Source: Fibrobacter succinogenes (GTDB taxonomy: Bacteria > Fibrobacterota > Fibrobacteria > Fibrobacterales > CADBQJ01). From it: DNA of 6,202 nucleotides. The position numbers were made by a program, and so were the translations under genes. Below are positions 4,143 through 6,202 of this stretch, piece after piece (position 1 is the stretch's first letter; each line of letters opens with the position of its first letter). The notes under the pieces were generated by a model. It was not told the origin of the DNA. It searched no databases and saw only the letters and a list, made by a program, of their open reading frames with translations. The DNA is taken from NCBI GenBank assembly GCA_902796785.1, contig CADBQJ010000041.1, positions 1 to 6,202 of the forward strand, given 5' to 3'.

Positions 4143-4442
4143 ATGAAGGAAGGAATCCACCCCTCTTACAACCCGGTCATCTTCGTGGACGTTTCCACCG
4201 GAGCCGAATACATCACCCGCTCCACCGCCAAGAGCAAGGAAACCCGCGAAATCGACGGCGTCACCTACTACGTGGTGCAGATGGAAGTGACCGCCGACAG
4301 CCATCCCTTCTGGACGGGCAAGATGCACCGCCTCGACACCGCCGGCCGCATCGAACGCTTCGAAAAGAAGTTCAACGGCGCCGTCGACACCGGCAAGCGC
4401 AAGACCCGCAAGGTCGTCCAGCGCAAGCGCCCCGAAGAATAA
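4143..4442 (+). CDS. rpmE2: Ribosomal protein bL31, type B (zinc-independent)
   Basis: A 99-residue large-subunit ribosomal protein. The family signature is clear: MKEGIHPSYNPVIFVDVSTG, the ITRST and SKETREIDG segments, then SHPFWTGK, D-T-A-G-R and a basic C-terminus. It lacks the CxxC zinc pair of type A bL31, so it is the type B (YkgM-like) form. In many bacteria that form replaces the zinc-binding form when zinc is scarce. No Zur operator is recognisable here. It runs about 10-15 residues longer than many homologues because of a Lys/Arg-rich tail (GKRKTRK, QRKRPEE). The start at 4143 gives the universal MKEGIHP N-terminus and has AGGA seven bases upstream. An in-frame ATG at 4098 would add 15 residues. 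It is followed by a terminator and is divergent from the LysM-like lipoprotein. Confidence 0.95.
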   Translation: MKEGIHPSYNPVIFVDVSTGAEYITRSTAKSKETREIDGVTYYVVQMEVTADSHPFWTGKMHRLDTAGRIERFEKKFNGAVDTGKRKTRKVVQRKRPEE

Positions 4443-4464
4443 GCCCTTCGGTTCCAAGACGAAA

Positions 4465-4488
4465 AAGGCGATGCCCGCGCATCGCCTT
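4465..4488. terminator. Bidirectional rho-independent terminator between rpmE2 and leuA
   Basis: AAGGCGATG (4465-4473) pairs perfectly with CATCGCCTT (4480-4488) around CCCGCG. On the minus strand it continues into TTTTT, a good terminator for leuA. On the plus strand it continues CTTTC, weaker but adequate for rpmE2, whose stop is 22 bases before it. Confidence 0.85.
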
Positions 4489-4532
4489 CTTTCATTCGCC
4501 CGGGTCGCCCCAGCACCATCCCAGCGCTCTTG

Positions 4533-4555
4533 GCGCGGAGCCGAACGGCCCGCGC
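4533..4555. repeat. Inverted repeat in the leuA 3' untranslated region
   Basis: GCGCGG (4533-4538) pairs with CCGCGC (4550-4555), and inside it GCCG pairs with CGGC around AA, with A4539 bulged. It lies 17 bases past the leuA stop and has no U-tract. It may stabilise the leuA mRNA 3' end. The rest of the 129-base rpmE2-leuA gap shows nothing else apart from the terminator at 4465-4488. Confidence 0.45.
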
Positions 4556-4571
4556 GATTATTCGCCGGATC

Positions 4572-6113
4572 TTACTCTCTAAAGAACAACATGTTAACCG
4601 CCCCGAAGACGGCCTTCATGTTCGCCACGAGCGTGTCGTTGTGCACGCCGCGCCCGGTCACGGTCTTCTCGCCGTTGCGGAAGACGATCTCGGAGAGCGC
4701 GCGGCCGTTCCAGAGCGAGTCGCCCTCGCCCACCACGCCCTGCCTGTAGCTGACCAGCTCCACGTCGAACCCCTCCTCCTTCATCAGGCGGGTGCAGGCC
4801 TCGATCGGCCCCTCGGCCGAGATGGAGCGCTCGCGCTTTTCGTCGCCCACCTTGTAGGTGAAGACGAAGCGCTGCTCGTCGCGCAGCCCGTTGACGCTGA
4901 TGAAGCAGAGGCGCGTGGTGTAGTTGACGAAGCGGTCCTTGAAGACCTCGAGCACGCGCGCGGCGTCGAGCTCGCCTTCGCGCTCGGAGATCGCCTTGAG
5001 GACGGGCTGCAGCTCCGAGGCCTCGGAGAGCGAGATCGGGTAGCCGCAGCTGTTCACGATTTCGGCGACGGCGGCGCGTCCGCTCTGGCTGGTGAAGCCG
5101 AGCACGTCGTTGTCGTCGCGGCCGATGAGCGAGAAGTCGATGGGCCGGTAGGCCCCCTTCTTCATGTTCTTGGTCTTGCTGGCGCCGTCCTGGTGGATGC
5201 CGCTGCGGTGGACCACCGCCTCCGCGCCGATGAGCGGCGCCTTGGCGTAGATGGAGACGCCGGAGAGCTCGGAGACCATCAGCGCGGTCTCGTAGATCTC
5301 GCCGAGGTTCAGCCCGGTCTCCACGCCGCAGTTGTGGAGCGCCACCGCCACTTCGTAGAAGTTGGTGTTGCCCGCACGTTCGCCCAGGCCGTTGAGCGCC
5401 ACCTCCATCTGGGCCGCGCCGGCGAAGTAGGACTCCACCGTGGTGGCCGTGGCCATGCCGAGGTCGTTGTGGGTGTGGACCGCGATCGTCGCCTTGTCGC
5501 CCACCGCCTCGACCACTTTCGAGACCATGTCGACGAAGAGCCGCGGACGGTACCGTTCCACGGTGTTGGGGAGGTTGATGGTGTCGGCCCCGGCGGCGAT
5601 CACGTCGCGGAAGACGTCGATCACGAAGTCGAGGTTGTCCATGCAGTCGCCGAAGTGCTCGGCGGAGAACTCCACGCTTCCCTGCGGGCCGAGCATCTCC
5701 TTGGCCAGCGAGACGGCGTGGATCGCCTTGGCGCGCACCTCCTCGGGCGTCTTGCGGAGGACGTTCTCCATGGTGAAGGGGCTGAGCGCGATGAAGGTGT
5801 GGACGCGCGGACAGGGCGCGTCCTTGACCGAGCGGGCGGCCTCCTCGATGTCGTGGTCCACGGCGCGGGCCAGCGAGCTGACCACCGTCCGCGGCGCGAC
5901 CTCGGCGGCGATCTTCGCCAGGTGGCGGCAGGCCTTGAAGTCCATCTGCGAGGCGCCGGCGAAACCGACTTCGACGCCCTGGACGCCGAGCTTCAGCAGC
6001 TGGCGGAAGACGATCTCCTTCTGGGCGAGGTCCCAGGGCTTGCGCAGCGCCTGGTTGCCGTCGCGGAGGGTGACGTCGTAGAAAAAGGGCTTTTTCGTCT
6101 GTTTCGTGTCCAT
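4572..6113 (-). CDS. leuA: 2-isopropylmalate synthase
   Basis: Catalyses the first committed step of leucine biosynthesis: acetyl-CoA plus 2-oxoisovalerate gives 2-isopropylmalate, in the cytoplasm. The 513-residue product has a DRE-TIM metallolyase barrel at about 8-280. DVTLRDGNQ (13-21) carries the catalytic Arg17 and metal-binding Asp18. VHTHND (212-217) supplies the metal-binding His213 and His215. NGLGERAGN (241-249) supplies the remaining metal-site Asn. HRSGIHQDG (302-310) belongs to the flexible linker region. Residues about 385-511 match the LeuA allosteric leucine-binding domain (GPIEA, VELVSY, V-T-G-R-G-V), so feedback inhibition by leucine is expected. Mixed subfamily features: LRDGNQAL and NLPNTVE resemble the long LeuA of actinomycetes and fungi, while NGLGERAGN and SGIHQDG resemble the E. 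coli type. Homocitrate or citramalate synthase is possible but less likely. CAGGAG lies seven bases before the ATG at 6113. No other leucine gene is in the window. Confidence 0.88.
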   Translation of the reverse strand: MDTKQTKKPFFYDVTLRDGNQALRKPWDLAQKEIVFRQLLKLGVQGVEVGFAGASQMDFKACRHLAKIAAEVAPRTVVSSLARAVDHDIEEAARSVKDAPCPRVHTFIALSPFTMENVLRKTPEEVRAKAIHAVSLAKEMLGPQGSVEFSAEHFGDCMDNLDFVIDVFRDVIAAGADTINLPNTVERYRPRLFVDMVSKVVEAVGDKATIAVHTHNDLGMATATTVESYFAGAAQMEVALNGLGERAGNTNFYEVAVALHNCGVETGLNLGEIYETALMVSELSGVSIYAKAPLIGAEAVVHRSGIHQDGASKTKNMKKGAYRPIDFSLIGRDDNDVLGFTSQSGRAAVAEIVNSCGYPISLSEASELQPVLKAISEREGELDAARVLEVFKDRFVNYTTRLCFISVNGLRDEQRFVFTYKVGDEKRERSISAEGPIEACTRLMKEEGFDVELVSYRQGVVGEGDSLWNGRALSEIVFRNGEKTVTGRGVHNDTLVANMKAVFGAVNMLFFRE

Positions 6114-6129
6114 GTTTTCGCTCCTGGGC

Positions 6130-6137
6130 CAAAACTA
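6130..6137 (-). promoter_or_regulatory. leuA promoter, -7 element TAGTTTTG
   Basis: Exact TAnnTTTG match 16 bases before the ATG, giving a short leader that still contains CAGGAG. TTTT (6159-6162) lies 21 bases upstream, matching three of four bases of the -33 TTTG at the expected spacing. No leucine-rich leader peptide or T-box fits in this leader, so attenuation control at the 5' end is unlikely. Confidence 0.62.
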
Positions 6138-6164
6138 GCCATTCGAACCGCTCCGCCTAAAACG

Positions 6165-6188
6165 AAACCCGCCTGGGGAGGCGGGTTT
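6165..6188. terminator. Bidirectional rho-independent terminator upstream of leuA
   Basis: AAACCCGCCT (6165-6174) pairs perfectly with AGGCGGGTTT (6179-6188) around GGGG. On the minus strand it ends in TTTCGTTTT, which would terminate a gene entering from the right. The last four T are also the leuA -33 candidate. On the plus strand it continues TTTT then GCGGTTCTTTT. The remaining bases to the window edge hold nothing recognisable. Confidence 0.75.
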
Positions 6189-6202
6189 TGCGGTTCTTTT
6201 CG

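Noticed and set aside
4059..4457. Upstream extension of the LysM-like lipoprotein frame through rpmE2
   Set aside because: It is antisense to bL31 and would bury the lipoprotein signal peptide at an internal position.
6114..6129. T-box, leader peptide or leucine riboswitch for leuA
   Set aside because: The leader between the promoter and the ATG is about 13 bases, too short for any of these.
4594..6132. 512-codon minus-strand frame nested over leuA
   Set aside because: It is the Arg-rich +1 shadow of leuA. The leuA frame has all catalytic motifs.

Overview
The window is GC-rich bacterial chromosome with eight protein genes and very short spacers. Most spacers carry a promoter element of the form TAnnTTTG. 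This is the -7 consensus described for Bacteroidetes sigma factors, so the organism probably belongs to the FCB superphylum. Lipoproteins with thrombospondin type 3 (TSP3) repeats, an EpmA-type EF-P pathway, clear Shine-Dalgarno sequences in front of several genes and the high GC fit Fibrobacterota better than Bacteroidetes proper. That placement is inference. I see no rRNA, tRNA, CRISPR array, insertion sequence, integrase or phage gene.

Layout from left to right. At 1-546 (minus) is the 5' part of epmA, the EF-P lysine ligase, cut by the window edge. At 602-1168 (minus) is efp, elongation factor P, with the modifiable Lys34. The pair forms an apparent operon with a strong hairpin in the gap. 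At 1256-2287 (minus) is a TSP3-repeat outer-membrane lipoprotein with a degenerate OmpA-like C-terminus, ending in an intrinsic terminator that abuts the efp promoter. Divergent from it, at 2340-2723 (plus), is a TusA-family protein, followed at 2764-3423 (plus) by an SGNH-hydrolase-like protein that has lost its catalytic Ser and His. That gene meets, tail to tail and sharing the four bases CTAG as both stop codons, a lipoprotein with a LysM-like C-terminus (3420-4058, minus). Divergent from the latter is rpmE2 (4143-4442, plus), zinc-independent ribosomal protein bL31. A bidirectional terminator separates it from a convergent leuA-type 2-isopropylmalate synthase gene (4572-6113, minus). The right edge carries another bidirectional terminator, presumably of an off-window gene.

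How the genes relate: efp and epmA form one pathway, in which EpmA beta-lysylates EF-P so that it rescues ribosomes stalled at polyproline. rpmE2 is also translational. The two lipoproteins are predicted envelope components. leuA is leucine biosynthesis. The TusA-like and SGNH-like genes are adjacent and co-directional but have no evident shared pathway. I do not see a convincing new multi-gene system. The most noteworthy signals are the promoter motif set, the apparently leaderless starts, the efp-epmA hairpin, the dead SGNH protein, and the duplicated TSP3 module with its helical inserts.
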